Positions 18,701 to 26,509 of a stretch of DNA of 64,000 nucleotides are shown here, in pieces (within the stretch, counting starts at the first letter, position 1; every line of letters starts with the position of its first letter). The notes beneath the pieces were generated by a model that worked only from the letters and a program-made list of their open reading frames with translations, did no database searches and was not told the origin of the DNA. This DNA is from Heliobacterium chlorum (GTDB lineage Bacteria > Bacillota > Desulfitobacteriia > Heliobacteriales > Heliobacteriaceae): the NCBI RefSeq assembly GCF_014502795.1, contig NZ_JACVHF010000008.1:82137-146136 (forward strand), given 5' to 3'. The translations under genes and the position numbers were made by a program.

Positions 18701-19408
18701 CTGCAGTGTTTTGCCCATCTGGATGCACATGAGCACATCCTGAATATGGGCATCCTGACGCTCCACATAGTGGACGTCATTGGTGGCCACCAGACCTAGA
18801 TTTAAGTCTGAGGCGAGTTGAATGAGGCTTTTATTCGCTCGCTTCTGTTCCGGGATGTCATGATCCTGCAGTTCGATGAAATAATTATCTTGCCCGAAGA
18901 TCTCCCGGTACATCCCCGCCCGCTCCCTCGCCGCCGCCTCTTGGCTGTCAAGCAGCAGTCGAGGAATTTCTCCAGCTAGACAGGCGCTCAGGGCGATCAA
19001 CCCCTTGCTATACTTCGCCAGCCGTTCATGGTCGACCCGGGGTTTATAATAGAAGCCTTCCAGAAAAGCTTGGGAGACTAGGGTCGTCAGGTTGCGGTAT
19101 CCTTCTTGATCCTTCGCCAGCAGGACCAAGTGACTCTGTTCGCTGTCTTTTTGCGGATCCCGATCGAGCATCGTCCGGGAAGCTACATAGACTTCACAAC
19201 CGATGATGGGTTTGATCCCTTTGGCTTTGCATTTTTTATAAAAGTCGATCACACCATACATGACCCCGTGATCGGTGATGGCTAAGGCCGGCATATTTAG
19301 TTCGACGGCCCGTTCCACCAGCTTGCCGATACGGGCTGCCCCGTCGAGCAAGCTGTACTCAGTATGGACGTGAAGGTGGACAAATGACTGGGGCAGGGTG
19401 GTCACCAC
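15779..19408 (-). CDS. dnaE: DNA polymerase III subunit alpha DnaE
   Basis: 1209 aa, replicative polymerase of the C family. In order: PHP domain (VHLHVHTEYSLLDGAARIG), polymerase core with GPGRGSAAGSLVSY and the catalytic-Asp segment PDIDIDFDF, beta-binding and helix-hairpin-helix region, then an OB domain near the end (about residues 990-1110). The architecture is DnaE1-type, not PolC. The first two codons are both GTG, overlapping an AAGGTGG site; the true start may lie a few codons further in. It heads the run that continues with mtrB, accD and accA. Confidence 0.95.
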   Translation of the reverse strand: MVTTLPQSFVHLHVHTEYSLLDGAARIGKLVERAVELNMPALAITDHGVMYGVIDFYKKCKAKGIKPIIGCEVYVASRTMLDRDPQKDSEQSHLVLLAKDQEGYRNLTTLVSQAFLEGFYYKPRVDHERLAKYSKGLIALSACLAGEIPRLLLDSQEAAARERAGMYREIFGQDNYFIELQDHDIPEQKRANKSLIQLASDLNLGLVATNDVHYVERQDAHIQDVLMCIQMGKTLQDTDRMRFDGAEFYLKSAREMAALFGEYPSALNNTLTIAEACNVEFNFGAHHLPAFPIPEDPAFRRWQQENTASPWPGAPWGETEQYLVFLCKKGMVWRDIAERHHYRQRLAFELQTICRMGFAGYFLIVQDFCSFARDHGILVGPGRGSAAGSLVSYVLGITDIDPIEYNLLFERFLNPERVSMPDIDIDFDFVRRSEVIDYVVQKYGSDRVAQIITFGTMAARAAIRDVGRALNLPLADVDKVAKAIPTELGMTIDKALEMSPELQALREDPRIDNLISTAQAIEGMPRHASTHAAGVVIAPAPLNEYLPVTRGTENGVTTQFAKDTVEEIGLLKMDLLGLKTLTLIGDVLDKIKKSQGKEILLKDLPLDDAKAYQLLSRADSLGVFQLESSGLRAILRDLKPNSFDDIVALVALYRPGPLQSGMVEDFIRRKHGQTTVEYLHPNLEPILKDTYGVILYQEQVMRIASDLAGFTLGEADMLRRAMGKKKPEVIAGLRQQFVEGAVAHQVPEKTAGQIFDLMEFFAGYGFNKSHSAAYALIAYQTAFLKANYPVEFMAGLLTSVADQTEKVAQYIDECQRMHIRVLPPDVNASETDFSVVADSETKALQIRFGLAAVKNVGRGAIESILLARETGGRFTSLDDFCTRVDSRQVNRRVLESLIKAGAMSSLGTRRPLLQILDKCLEVAARRQRDLATGQMNLFEFGGEDAGEPGQGQGGAETAVPLPEVADFPHRDILTMEKELLGLYFSGHPLEEVRPFLEQRISMPIARIQPDMDQQKMILAGVIHSLRRTTTKRGELMAYFTLEDWGGSVDVLVFPRAYERFADKIRDDSIVLLEGKIHYEEENKKIFCERLTPVNPEEASAAVSRGDSIPFVQAAQKAVEQISATTSEPQKATLSPRQVILKVPIASTEKASIQVMLQILQEYRGNTPVQLCFLSDRRAFILDPCYNVQLSAGLHDELQRFFGCPVMSTK

Positions 19409-19440
19409 CTTAGAACATTTTAAAGGCGTTACCTGGAAAG

Positions 19441-19953
19441 TTACCCTTCGACATACTCCGCAAGGTCTACCTCTTCGCCGCCTGTGATCGCCGCCAACTG
19501 GTCTACGGTGATCGGCAAAGCTGAATTAGCGGTGCCAGCGGCGATGTAAACGACAGGAAAACGGCGCAGGCTTTCATCGATGTAGATACGCATCGGTGAT
19601 GGAAGGGCGAAGGGGCATACCCCGCCGACGGGATAGCCCGTATATTGCATAGCTCTGTCAGGATCGACGAACTTGGGTTTGCCGCCAGCGACAGCTTTTA
19701 GTTTTTTTATGTTGACCCGGACATCGCCGCTGGTGACAACGAGAACCGGTTCTTCTTTGATTTGGAAACAAATAGTTTTAGCGATAGCTCCCACTTCTAC
19801 ACCGACAGCCTGAGCAGCTAGAAGGGAACTGGAGGTGGAAACATCAAAGAGCATCGGTTTTAAACCGAGTTGAAAAGCATCGAGATATCGGCAAACCCGC
19901 TCATAAGCGGATTCGCTTTGCTGAGCCTGTTCCTCTGATGAAACGATAACCAT
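19441..19953 (-). CDS. YbaK/ProX-type aminoacyl-tRNA deacylase
   Basis: 170 aa from the ATG at 19953, six bases after GGGAGG; an ATG at 19989 would add 12 residues without a site. YbaK/EbsC-family proteins clear mischarged tRNA. Visible: the catalytic-Lys strand AKTICFQIKEEPVLVVTSGD, KKLKAVAGGKPKFVDPD and GGVCPFALP. Substrate (Cys-, Ala- or Ser-tRNA) cannot be read from sequence. It lies 32 bases upstream of dnaE. Confidence 0.88.
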   Translation of the reverse strand: MVIVSSEEQAQQSESAYERVCRYLDAFQLGLKPMLFDVSTSSSLLAAQAVGVEVGAIAKTICFQIKEEPVLVVTSGDVRVNIKKLKAVAGGKPKFVDPDRAMQYTGYPVGGVCPFALPSPMRIYIDESLRRFPVVYIAAGTANSALPITVDQLAAITGGEEVDLAEYVEG

Positions 19954-20049
19954 GAAGTGCCTCCCGATCTGTTCTTGTTCATCATTCATTTTTGACTGGT
20001 AAGTGGAACAACAAACATTATATAGTCAAATGACGTCGAATCCAATTGA

Positions 20050-21045
20050 TTACTTCGGCAAAATTAGACCTTTCAATTGCTCCCGTAGTTCCCTCTTACC
20101 AGAGTCATTGTCCTCGGCTGAATGAAGTGTATAATGGTCACTAGCGGAACGGACCACGTCGATTCGCTTTAACATATCCAAGCAACCTAAGGTTTTACTC
20201 ATCACCATATAAGCTTCTCGGTCAATGTGCAGCGGGTAAAGCTGTTGGGAGATCTGTAACAGCGAGCCTTCGCCGATCTCCCTTAAAATTTCGTAGACAT
20301 CCGCTGTTTTTTGCAGGAAATGCTCGCAAATGGCCTCGATGACGGCAGGCAAGTCCTCAAAAGGCTCGCCATGGGCGGGAAATACTTTATTTACAGTAAG
20401 ACCTCTCAGTTTGTGAAGGCTTTCCAGATAGATAGGAAGTGTAGGCACCCGTTCCCCTTCCACATGATAGATAAAGGGATTAGGCACAACTTTTTGCATG
20501 ATCGTGTCGCCGGAGAAAAGCCAGCCTGTTCCCTTTTCCCGGAGCACCACATGGCCGAGTGAATGACCTGGGGCGAAATGAATCTCAAAGTTCATTTCGC
20601 CAGTGTTGATCATTTCATCATCATCGACAGGCACAAAGGTGACGCCAGCCGGTCGGTAGGATGATGGAATCCAGCGACTCGGATCAATTCTTCGCGAATC
20701 CCATGTGGCAGGAAGCTCCCAGCCACGGAAGACTTTTTGTGCTTTCTCACTTCTCGTTCGCTGTAAGTAGAGTTCCAATGGGTGCATATGTATGGGGATA
20801 CCAGCTTCGGCGGCGATGACCTGAGCCAGTCCAAAATGGTCGGGATGAAAATGGGTGACAACGATCCCTTTGAGATCTCGAAATTCATAGCCTAAAGCTT
20901 TAAGCTTATCCCGCAGTATAGTTCGGGCTGCTTCGTCGGGCGGCCCTGCGTCGATCAGCATGGGTCGTTCGTCTTCCACAAAGTATACGTTGACGTCCCC
21001 GATCTGGTACGGTGTAGGCAAGGTAATCGGCACGATTCTAGCCAC
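20050..21045 (-). CDS. Metallo-beta-lactamase-fold hydrolase
   Basis: 331 aa. The dinuclear metal site is complete: THFHPDHFG (about residues 63-71), the second-site His in GHSLGHV, Asp in FSGDTIM, and His in PAHGEP. The C-terminal third is helical (winged-helix-like), as in LACTB2/glyoxalase II-like hydrolases. It starts with GTG after AAGGAGTGAG. Soluble, no signal peptide. Substrate unknown: thioester hydrolysis or RNA processing are the common jobs of this group. Confidence 0.88.
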   Translation of the reverse strand: MARIVPITLPTPYQIGDVNVYFVEDERPMLIDAGPPDEAARTILRDKLKALGYEFRDLKGIVVTHFHPDHFGLAQVIAAEAGIPIHMHPLELYLQRTRSEKAQKVFRGWELPATWDSRRIDPSRWIPSSYRPAGVTFVPVDDDEMINTGEMNFEIHFAPGHSLGHVVLREKGTGWLFSGDTIMQKVVPNPFIYHVEGERVPTLPIYLESLHKLRGLTVNKVFPAHGEPFEDLPAVIEAICEHFLQKTADVYEILREIGEGSLLQISQQLYPLHIDREAYMVMSKTLGCLDMLKRIDVVRSASDHYTLHSAEDNDSGKRELREQLKGLILPK

Positions 21046-21211
21046 GCAAGCTCACTCCTTTTGTAAGATAAGGACTTCGACCTTCACCCCAAAAGTCCTA
21101 CATGTAAAGAAAAAGCCAAATTTAGCATAAGTTTTCCTTTAGTGACGTATTTTAGAATAAAAAAGCCGCTATCTCCCGAGTAAAGGAGTGCGGTCTAGGA
21201 ATACATTCCCA

Positions 21212-21627
21212 TTATCTTGCTCGCCTTACATCCTCCAACTGGATTTCTTGCTCAATGGACCGAATAGACAGTCTTTCGCTAATCCGAACTAATCGACCAT
21301 AATTTTCTGCCAGTCGATTTATCTCCTGTTTTATTTCTTTTGTTTCATTCTGCACTCTTCTAACATTTTCCCCCATGTCACAGGTTTCATTCTTCAAAAC
21401 AGAAAGATCCTTCTTGATGTCGGAAACTTCGTTTTTAACAGCGGAGACATCTATTTTGACCTGGGTAAATTCCTTTTTTACATCAACCTCGAAGTCATAA
21501 AGCTCTTTTTTAACGTCAGAAACCTCTTTCCTATATCCGCTACCATCGTATTTGTATTACCAACAATTCGGATAAGATCAACCATTAAGGTCTCTAATCT
21601 TTCTAGACGGTCTTGGTTCACAAGCAT
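21212..21627 (-). pseudogene. Coiled-coil protein gene broken by a one-base frameshift
   Basis: A start (ATG at 21627, after AAAGGGGGGGG) opens MLVNQDRLERLETLMVDLIR. Near 21527-21536 the frame must shift by one base to continue into a long charged heptad-like coil (KKELYDFEVDVKKEFTQ, SAVKNEVSDIKKDLSVLKNE and on to EDVRRAR at 21212). Without a shift the first part stops early with MTSRLM. Together the two parts would make about 137 residues with no membrane segment. One missing base, real or a sequencing error, explains it. No family recognised. Confidence 0.7.
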
Positions 21628-21695
21628 CCCCCCCCTTTACGTCTATCCAAACAAAATTAACCTTATAAGAATTATAAGATGTTAAAATTTGTAAA

Positions 21696-22922
21696 TCAAT
21701 TATCCTTTAGCACTTCTTGTAGTTCCGGAAACGGTGACAAAGCTCGCTGCAGGATGCCATGAACGTGGGCGATACAAACGCCGTAATTGACGATCGGTAC
21801 ACCTGCTTCCTGAGCTCGCATGATTCGTGACAACATTTCCCTACGGTTGATCGTACAGGCACCGCAGTGAACGATCAGCTTGAATTCCTCTATGTTCTCA
21901 GGAAAGCGGGGACCGCTGCACCATTGAAAATCGAGATCACCGCCTACGCTTTGTCGGAGCCAGCGAGGGATTTTCACTTTGCCGATATCGTCTTCCATGC
22001 GGTGATGGGAGCAAGCCTCAGCGAGCAGCACCTTGTCTCCCGGTTTAAGCTCGTCAATAGCTTTGGCACCGGCGACAAGCGTCGCCAAGTCTCCTTTATT
22101 GCGGGCAAAAAGAATCGAGAATGATGTGAGTGGAACATCGGATGGCGTGTCGGCATCGGCCTTCAAAAAAGCTTGAGAATCGGTGATGACTAAGTCGGGC
22201 TTTTTATTCAGGGTACTGATGGACGCTTTCAGCTCTCGCTCCTTGACGACATAAGCCATAGCGTCATGATCTAGGATGTCCCGGATGGTTTGAACCTGTG
22301 GCAAGATGAGCCGTCCTTTCGGGGCGGCCAAGTCGACAGGTACCACCAGTACGACAGTATCTCCCTCTCTGACCAGATCGCCTACCAAAGTCTGATCATC
22401 CCACTGTGACGGTGCGTTTCGGACGATGGCGATCTTTAACTCACCGATTCCCTGGCGCGTTTTTGCACTGACAAGAACAGGGTCGGTCGCAAAGCGAGTT
22501 GTAACCTCTTCCAGAAAGGACGGGGGTACTGGATGAGCATCCGCTTTGTTGAGTACGACCAGCAGCGGTAATTTTTTCTCGCGGCAACGGCGGACCAAAT
22601 CCATTTCATATTCACTGATACCAGTTCCGCTATCCATGACCAGCAAAACCATGTCCGCTTTGTTGAGCACATCAATGGAACGCTGAACCCGCAAGGCTCC
22701 GAGTTCTCCCTCATCATCGATGCCAGCGGTATCGATAAAGACGACTGCTCCTAAGGGCAGCAGTTCCATGGCTTTATAGACCGGATCGGTCGTCGTCCCC
22801 GGTACATCAGAGACGACGGCGATGTCCTGGTTGGTCAGGGCGTTGATTAAGCTCGACTTTCCGGCATTGCGGCGTCCGAAAATCGCGATGTGAAGCCGAT
22901 TCGCTCGCGGTGTTCCATTCAT
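21696..22922 (-). CDS. hydF: [FeFe]-hydrogenase maturation GTPase HydF
   Basis: 408 aa. Scaffold on which the 2Fe subcluster of the H-cluster is built and from which it is passed to the hydrogenase. The GTPase domain (Walker A GRRNAGKSS near residue 15, DTAG, NKAD), a middle dimerisation part and a C-terminal FeS domain are all present. The FeS ligands are seen in EACSHHR and, about 50 residues on, VHCGAC (C-x2-C). The ATG at 22922 shares one base with the aspartase stop (TAATG). HydE and HydG are not in this window. Presence implies an [FeFe]-hydrogenase elsewhere. Confidence 0.95.
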   Translation of the reverse strand: MNGTPRANRLHIAIFGRRNAGKSSLINALTNQDIAVVSDVPGTTTDPVYKAMELLPLGAVVFIDTAGIDDEGELGALRVQRSIDVLNKADMVLLVMDSGTGISEYEMDLVRRCREKKLPLLVVLNKADAHPVPPSFLEEVTTRFATDPVLVSAKTRQGIGELKIAIVRNAPSQWDDQTLVGDLVREGDTVVLVVPVDLAAPKGRLILPQVQTIRDILDHDAMAYVVKERELKASISTLNKKPDLVITDSQAFLKADADTPSDVPLTSFSILFARNKGDLATLVAGAKAIDELKPGDKVLLAEACSHHRMEDDIGKVKIPRWLRQSVGGDLDFQWCSGPRFPENIEEFKLIVHCGACTINRREMLSRIMRAQEAGVPIVNYGVCIAHVHGILQRALSPFPELQEVLKDN

Positions 22923-24349
22923 TATTTTGATCCGTCCTTTCTCCCTTGATTTTTCCGATTTCCGACAACACCTGGCCGGCACAGCTCGGCAGCCTGAAGC
23001 AACCGATCTAACTCTTCCGCTTCAAAAACTCCCGATTCGAGGACCACCTCTCGAACAGGACGGTTTTCGGCGAGGGCTTTTTTTGCCAGGGAAGCAGCAC
23101 GATCATAACCTAGCAACGGAGCCAACGCCGTAATCAGACTGACGCTATGGTGTAAATATTCGAGACAGCGGTTTTCGTCCGCTTCAATACCTCGGATGCA
23201 TCGTTCCACCAGAAGCTTCAAGGCCCGGGTCAGCATCTCCATAGCAGGCAGCAGGTTAAAGGCCACCAGCGGCAGGAAGGCGTTCAGTTCCAGTTGTCCC
23301 GCCTGGGCTGCCAAGGTGATGGCCAAATCATGGGCCATCACCTGATAGGCGACTTGATTGACCATCTCCGGCATGACCGGGTTGACTTTTCCCGGCATAA
23401 TAGACGACCCTGCCTGTAATGGTGGCAGCCGAATTTCCCCAAGCCCCGCTCGGGGTCCAGAGGCGAGAAGCCGTAAGTCCGACGAAAGCTTCGCTAGGGT
23501 TACCGCATGGGCTTTGAGTAGGCCTGAAGTTTCCACAAAGACATCGGCATTTTGCGTCCCGTCGATCATATTTTCATTTCGAGCCAGCCCTAATCCCGTC
23601 AAGGCACGAAGACGTTCGATGACCATGTATATATAACGGCGGTCAGCGTTTACACCGGTGCCGACAGCAGTTCCGCCTAAGTTGACTTGCCGCAGGCGCT
23701 CTTCCATTTTATATAGGCGCCAGCGATCTCGAGCGATCGCTTCGGCCCAGGCAGAAAACTCCTGTCCTAACGTCACCGGTACGGCATCTTGCAGTTCTGT
23801 CCGCCCTACCTTTAAGACACCAGCGAATTGGGACTCCTTTTCCTGCAGCGCTCCCTGCAAGGTCGCACACATTTCCGACAAGGGAGTGAGCAGCCGGATC
23901 GCAGCGATACGCAGGGCTGTCGGGTAGACGTCGTTCGTCGACTGTGACATGTTGACATGATTCAGCGGGTGAACCAGATCGTAATCGCCTTTCTCACCCC
24001 CGAGAATCTCAATAGCCCGATTGGCGATAACCTCATTCAGATTCATGTTGGTAGACGTACCGGCACCGCCCTGTATGGCGTCAACGATAAACTGATCGGC
24101 CCATTCCCCTTCGACTACTTCAGCGGCAGCCTGGATGATCCCATTGCCCCGCCGTTCATCAAGAAGACCGAGTTGTAAGTTCGTCTCTGCGGCCGCCTGT
24201 TTCACTAAGGCCATCGCTTTAATCAATTCAGGATGGACTGACTGTCCGGACACATGAAAATTTTCGGCCGCTCTGGCCGTATGAATTCCATAATAGGCTT
24301 TATGGGGAATTTCCTTCTCCCCGATAGCATCTTTTTCACGGCGATACAT
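22922..24349 (-). CDS. aspA: Aspartate ammonia-lyase (aspartase)
   Basis: 475 aa. Converts aspartate to fumarate and ammonia. The superfamily signature GSSIMPGKVNPVMPE is aspartase-like (FumC enzymes read NPTQ after the Asn-Pro). Other marks: GGAGTSTNMNLNEV, HVNMSQSTNDVYPTA and VGRTELQDAVPVTLGQEF. Start chosen at 24349 (MYRREKDAIGEKEIP) after GGGGGATGGG; an upstream in-frame ATG at 24421 lies across the promoter and leader hairpin. It is translationally coupled to hydF, an association that suggests a link to H-cluster assembly rather than general amino acid breakdown. Confidence 0.93.
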   Translation of the reverse strand: MYRREKDAIGEKEIPHKAYYGIHTARAAENFHVSGQSVHPELIKAMALVKQAAAETNLQLGLLDERRGNGIIQAAAEVVEGEWADQFIVDAIQGGAGTSTNMNLNEVIANRAIEILGGEKGDYDLVHPLNHVNMSQSTNDVYPTALRIAAIRLLTPLSEMCATLQGALQEKESQFAGVLKVGRTELQDAVPVTLGQEFSAWAEAIARDRWRLYKMEERLRQVNLGGTAVGTGVNADRRYIYMVIERLRALTGLGLARNENMIDGTQNADVFVETSGLLKAHAVTLAKLSSDLRLLASGPRAGLGEIRLPPLQAGSSIMPGKVNPVMPEMVNQVAYQVMAHDLAITLAAQAGQLELNAFLPLVAFNLLPAMEMLTRALKLLVERCIRGIEADENRCLEYLHHSVSLITALAPLLGYDRAASLAKKALAENRPVREVVLESGVFEAEELDRLLQAAELCRPGVVGNRKNQGRKDGSK

Positions 24350-24373
24350 TTCCCATCCCCCAAAAAGAAAGCA

Positions 24374-24391
24374 ACCCCTTGGCCAAGGGGT
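24374..24391 (-). promoter_or_regulatory. Leader hairpin with T-run at the 5' end of the aspA-hydF transcript
   Basis: ACCCCTTGG pairs perfectly with CCAAGGGGT with no loop bases beyond the turn, followed on the minus strand by TTGCTTTCTTTTT. It looks like a terminator but lies only about 10-15 bases after the predicted start point. It may instead protect the 5' end of the message or act as an attenuator. Confidence 0.5.
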
Positions 24392-24401
24392 CATTACATT
24401 C

Positions 24402-24431
24402 AGTATACCGTTCTTCGACAATTCATCGCAA
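24402..24431 (-). promoter_or_regulatory. Promoter of the aspA-hydF operon
   Basis: TTGCGA (24431-24426), 18-base spacer, TATACT (24407-24402) on the minus strand, about 55 bases upstream of the aspA start. Confidence 0.55.
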
Positions 24432-24523
24432 CTGTTGCCTTTGTGTCTTGACTTAGGCTTCCCTGAACCGGCCTTGAATTATCGTCTCTATCCCCATGTG
24501 ACAAAAGTTCCATCTTTTTTTCG

Positions 24524-24552
24524 TTGACAAATGTCTATTCAAAAATTATTCT
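24524..24552 (+). promoter_or_regulatory. Promoter of tatA
   Basis: TTGACA (24524-24529), 17-base spacer, TATTCT (24547-24552). It gives a leader of about 85 bases before tatA. The leader contains short GC-rich pairs but no riboswitch class that I recognise. Confidence 0.65.
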
Positions 24553-24645
24553 TGCCTTAGATGTGAAAAGTTCCGATGAAGGCTGTAAGCTTATAGGAAT
24601 ATATGAAGTAACAGAACCGGCCGAAATACTAGGGGGGTATGAAAA

Positions 24646-24825
24646 ATGTTCAATATCGGTGTACCCGAAATGCTGCTCATTCTTTTCGTTGCACTTATCG
24701 TCTTTGGTCCTGGCAAACTGCCCGAACTAGGCCGCAGCCTCGGTAAGTCCATCAATGAGTTTAAAAAAGCTACTTCCGACGTCAAGTCAACCTTGCAAGA
24801 GCTTGACACGAAAAAAGATGCTTAA
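24646..24825 (+). CDS. tatA: Twin-arginine translocase subunit TatA/TatE
   Basis: 59 aa. Pore-forming subunit of the Tat pathway, which exports folded, often cofactor-bearing proteins. It has the short N-terminal helix (MLLILFVALIVFGPGKLPEL, about 9-28) ending in the typical FGPGKLPELGRSLG hinge, then an amphipathic helix and a charged tail. ATG at 24646 after AGGGGGG. No tatC lies beside it, so the partner is elsewhere. Export of molybdoenzymes or hydrogenase parts is a plausible use given the moa and hydF genes nearby. Confidence 0.93.
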   Translation: MFNIGVPEMLLILFVALIVFGPGKLPELGRSLGKSINEFKKATSDVKSTLQELDTKKDA

Positions 24826-24867
24826 TTCACTTCATGACGAAACGTTCTTACTGGGAGGCCAACCCTG

Positions 24868-25362
24868 TTGCAGCATCGTGATGCCCTGATCTCTGATCTT
24901 CCTGCGATCATCGAGATTTACAATTCTACCGTACCTGGACGGATGGTCACGGCTGATACAGAGCCCGTTTCCGTAGAGAGCCGTCTCCAGTGGTTCCATG
25001 AACATGGCCCCCATAAGCATCCCCTCTGGGTCGTTGAAAAAGAGGAGACCATCGCTGGTTGGCTCAGTTTCCAACCCTTTTATGGACGTCCCGCCTACAG
25101 CGCTACAGCGGAGCTAAGCATCTATATCGACGAAAGGTACCGCCGGCATGGGTTCGGCCGTTACCTCATCCAACAAGCGATGGAGGAAGCTCCCCGGTTA
25201 GGACTGCGCACCTTATTGGGTTTTATCTTCGCCCACAACCAACCTAGTGTTCAACTTTTCCAAGCCTATGGCTTTCAACAGTGGGGTCATCTTCCCAAAG
25301 TGGCCGAACTGGACGGCGTTGAACGAGACTTATTGATTTACGGGTTACGAATATGCCCGTGA
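24868..25362 (+). CDS. GNAT N-acetyltransferase (phosphinothricin acetyltransferase-like)
   Basis: 164 aa. The beginning [16 protein letters not shown] and the block [20 protein letters not shown], with the acetyl-CoA pyrophosphate loop RRHGFG, resemble the Pat/Bar/YncA (methionine sulfoximine-type) branch. [18 protein letters not shown] is the usual C-terminal motif. TTG start at 24868, nine bases after GGGAGG. It lies 42 bases after tatA and ends before a strong terminator. The natural substrate is unknown. Confidence 0.85.
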   Translation: MQHRDALISDLPAIIEIYNSTVPGRMVTADTEPVSVESRLQWFHEHGPHKHPLWVVEKEETIAGWLSFQPFYGRPAYSATAELSIYIDERYRRHGFGRYLIQQAMEEAPRLGLRTLLGFIFAHNQPSVQLFQAYGFQQWGHLPKVAELDGVERDLLIYGLRICP

Positions 25363-25400
25363 AAATTACCGGGAAGCACTGGAAATATAAGAGTGATTAG

Positions 25401-25439
25401 AAAGACCCGCCTCTCTTCTAAAGAGGCGGGTCTTTTTTT
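25401..25439 (+). terminator. Terminator of the tatA-acetyltransferase unit
   Basis: AAGACCCGCCTCT pairs with AGAGGCGGGTCTT, followed by a run of seven T residues. Confidence 0.92.
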
Positions 25440-25477
25440 GTCGTCTATCGTCTCATACTAAAGCTGGAGGTGATGAA

Positions 25478-25654
25478 ATGAAGGACGAGAAAAAACCTTT
25501 GACTTCCGATGAGGATCGCAGAGAGTTTATGGAATCAGCCGCTCAGCTCCCAAAGGCTCATATCGATATGATGGTCCGTTCCAATATGGGAGTTCTCCCA
25601 ACTCCCCTTTACCCCGCCGTACCTGATGGGAGAAGGGAAAGAGATAGAGACTAA
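25478..25654 (+). CDS. Small hypothetical protein, 58 aa
   Basis: An ATG at 25478 follows GGAGGTGATGAA, an ideal ribosome site. The 58-residue product is charged at both ends (MKDEKKPLTSDEDRREF and GRRERDRD) with a Pro/Met-rich middle (MMVRSNMGVLPTPLYP). It is soluble, with no membrane helix. It lies alone between a terminator and the mntR-like gene. I recognise no family; the strong ribosome site is the main support. Confidence 0.55.
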   Translation: MKDEKKPLTSDEDRREFMESAAQLPKAHIDMMVRSNMGVLPTPLYPAVPDGRRERDRD

Positions 25655-25789
25655 AAACCACTCCGGGGAATTTTTATCACAACTGTTCCCGTTCGTACGT
25701 TAAAACTAGGACGATAAAGAGCAGGACGAGGACAGGCTTTTACTTCATACAGCCTGTGTTTCGTTCTGTTTCATTTTATGACTACCGAA

Positions 25790-26275
25790 TTAGGCCGAAC
25801 TACAGGGATACTTTTTTTTACGATACTCCTCATACTCCCGAAGAATCTCCGGGCGGGACTTGAAAAAATGCAGGAAATCAGCGAGACAGGCTAACGTCTT
25901 CTCACTGACCGTATGTTCAATCTTTTCCGTTTCCTGCAGGACGTCGTCAGGCAGGCCGATTGTCCGCAAAAAGTCTTCAATCATATTATGGCGCTTAATC
26001 AAGAATCGTCCCGCTTCCCGACCTTTTTCACTGAGCACGATAATTCCATAGCGCTCGTAATTCACCCAACCGGCCTCTGAAAGCTTTTGGACCATTTTCG
26101 TGGCCGACGGCGGCTGCACATTCAAAGCGGCGGCAAGATCGTTAATCCGAGTGAAACCTTGTTGGTCCTGGCAAAGCCGGTAAATCATCTCTAAATAATC
26201 TTCCATGGACGCCGTCAGGGAGGTCTCTTCTTTTTTCATATATTCCCGAAAGGTATAGAACTCATCGCCAGCCAC
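25790..26275 (-). CDS. mntR: DtxR/MntR-family metal-dependent repressor
   Basis: 161 aa from a GTG at 26275 after GGAGGTGG; longer in-frame starts lack a site. The winged helix (INDLAAALNVQPPSATKMVQKL) and dimerisation region match MntR. The metal ligands of Bacillus MntR all have counterparts: Asp and Glu in SMEDYLE, His in KRHNMIE, and Glu, Glu, His in ETEKIEHTVS. There is no SH3-like C-terminal domain, as in MntR rather than DtxR. It diverges from feoA-feoB, so Mn or Fe control of iron(II) uptake is likely. An inverted repeat sits on its own -35 box. Confidence 0.85.
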   Translation of the reverse strand: MAGDEFYTFREYMKKEETSLTASMEDYLEMIYRLCQDQQGFTRINDLAAALNVQPPSATKMVQKLSEAGWVNYERYGIIVLSEKGREAGRFLIKRHNMIEDFLRTIGLPDDVLQETEKIEHTVSEKTLACLADFLHFFKSRPEILREYEEYRKKKYPCSSA

Positions 26276-26314
26276 GAGGTACCACCTCCACTTCGCTCGC
26301 ATGGAAAAGTCTTT

Positions 26315-26342
26315 ATTACATCTTAGTTGAAAGCGAATGCAA
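26315..26342 (-). promoter_or_regulatory. Promoter of the mntR-like gene
   Basis: TTGCAT (26342-26337), 16-base spacer, TGTAAT (26320-26315) on the minus strand, about 40 bases upstream of the GTG start. Confidence 0.5.
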
Positions 26343-26350
26343 AAATGCAT
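26337..26350. promoter_or_regulatory. Inverted repeat on the mntR-like promoter (candidate operator)
   Basis: ATGCA-AAAA-TGCAT is a 5+4+5 inverted repeat that covers the -35 element of the regulator promoter, in the gap shared with feoA. The position fits autorepression. Confidence 0.4.
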
Positions 26351-26509
26351 AATGACAAGCACCGCTGAGATATATCCCCATATGTTATAGCGAGCTAAAA
26401 CCATTAGCAGTGGGTAACGGAGCACATCATTTACCAGTCTCTCAAAGTTCAGAGCGTCTCTCTCACTTAGACACCACTATAGGAGAAGGATTCCATAAGG
26501 AGGAGCAAG

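Noticed and set aside
24524..24730. Plus-strand open frame of 68 codons overlapping tatA
   Set aside because: It begins on the -35 box of the tatA promoter and runs in a different frame from tatA; the product has no sensible features.
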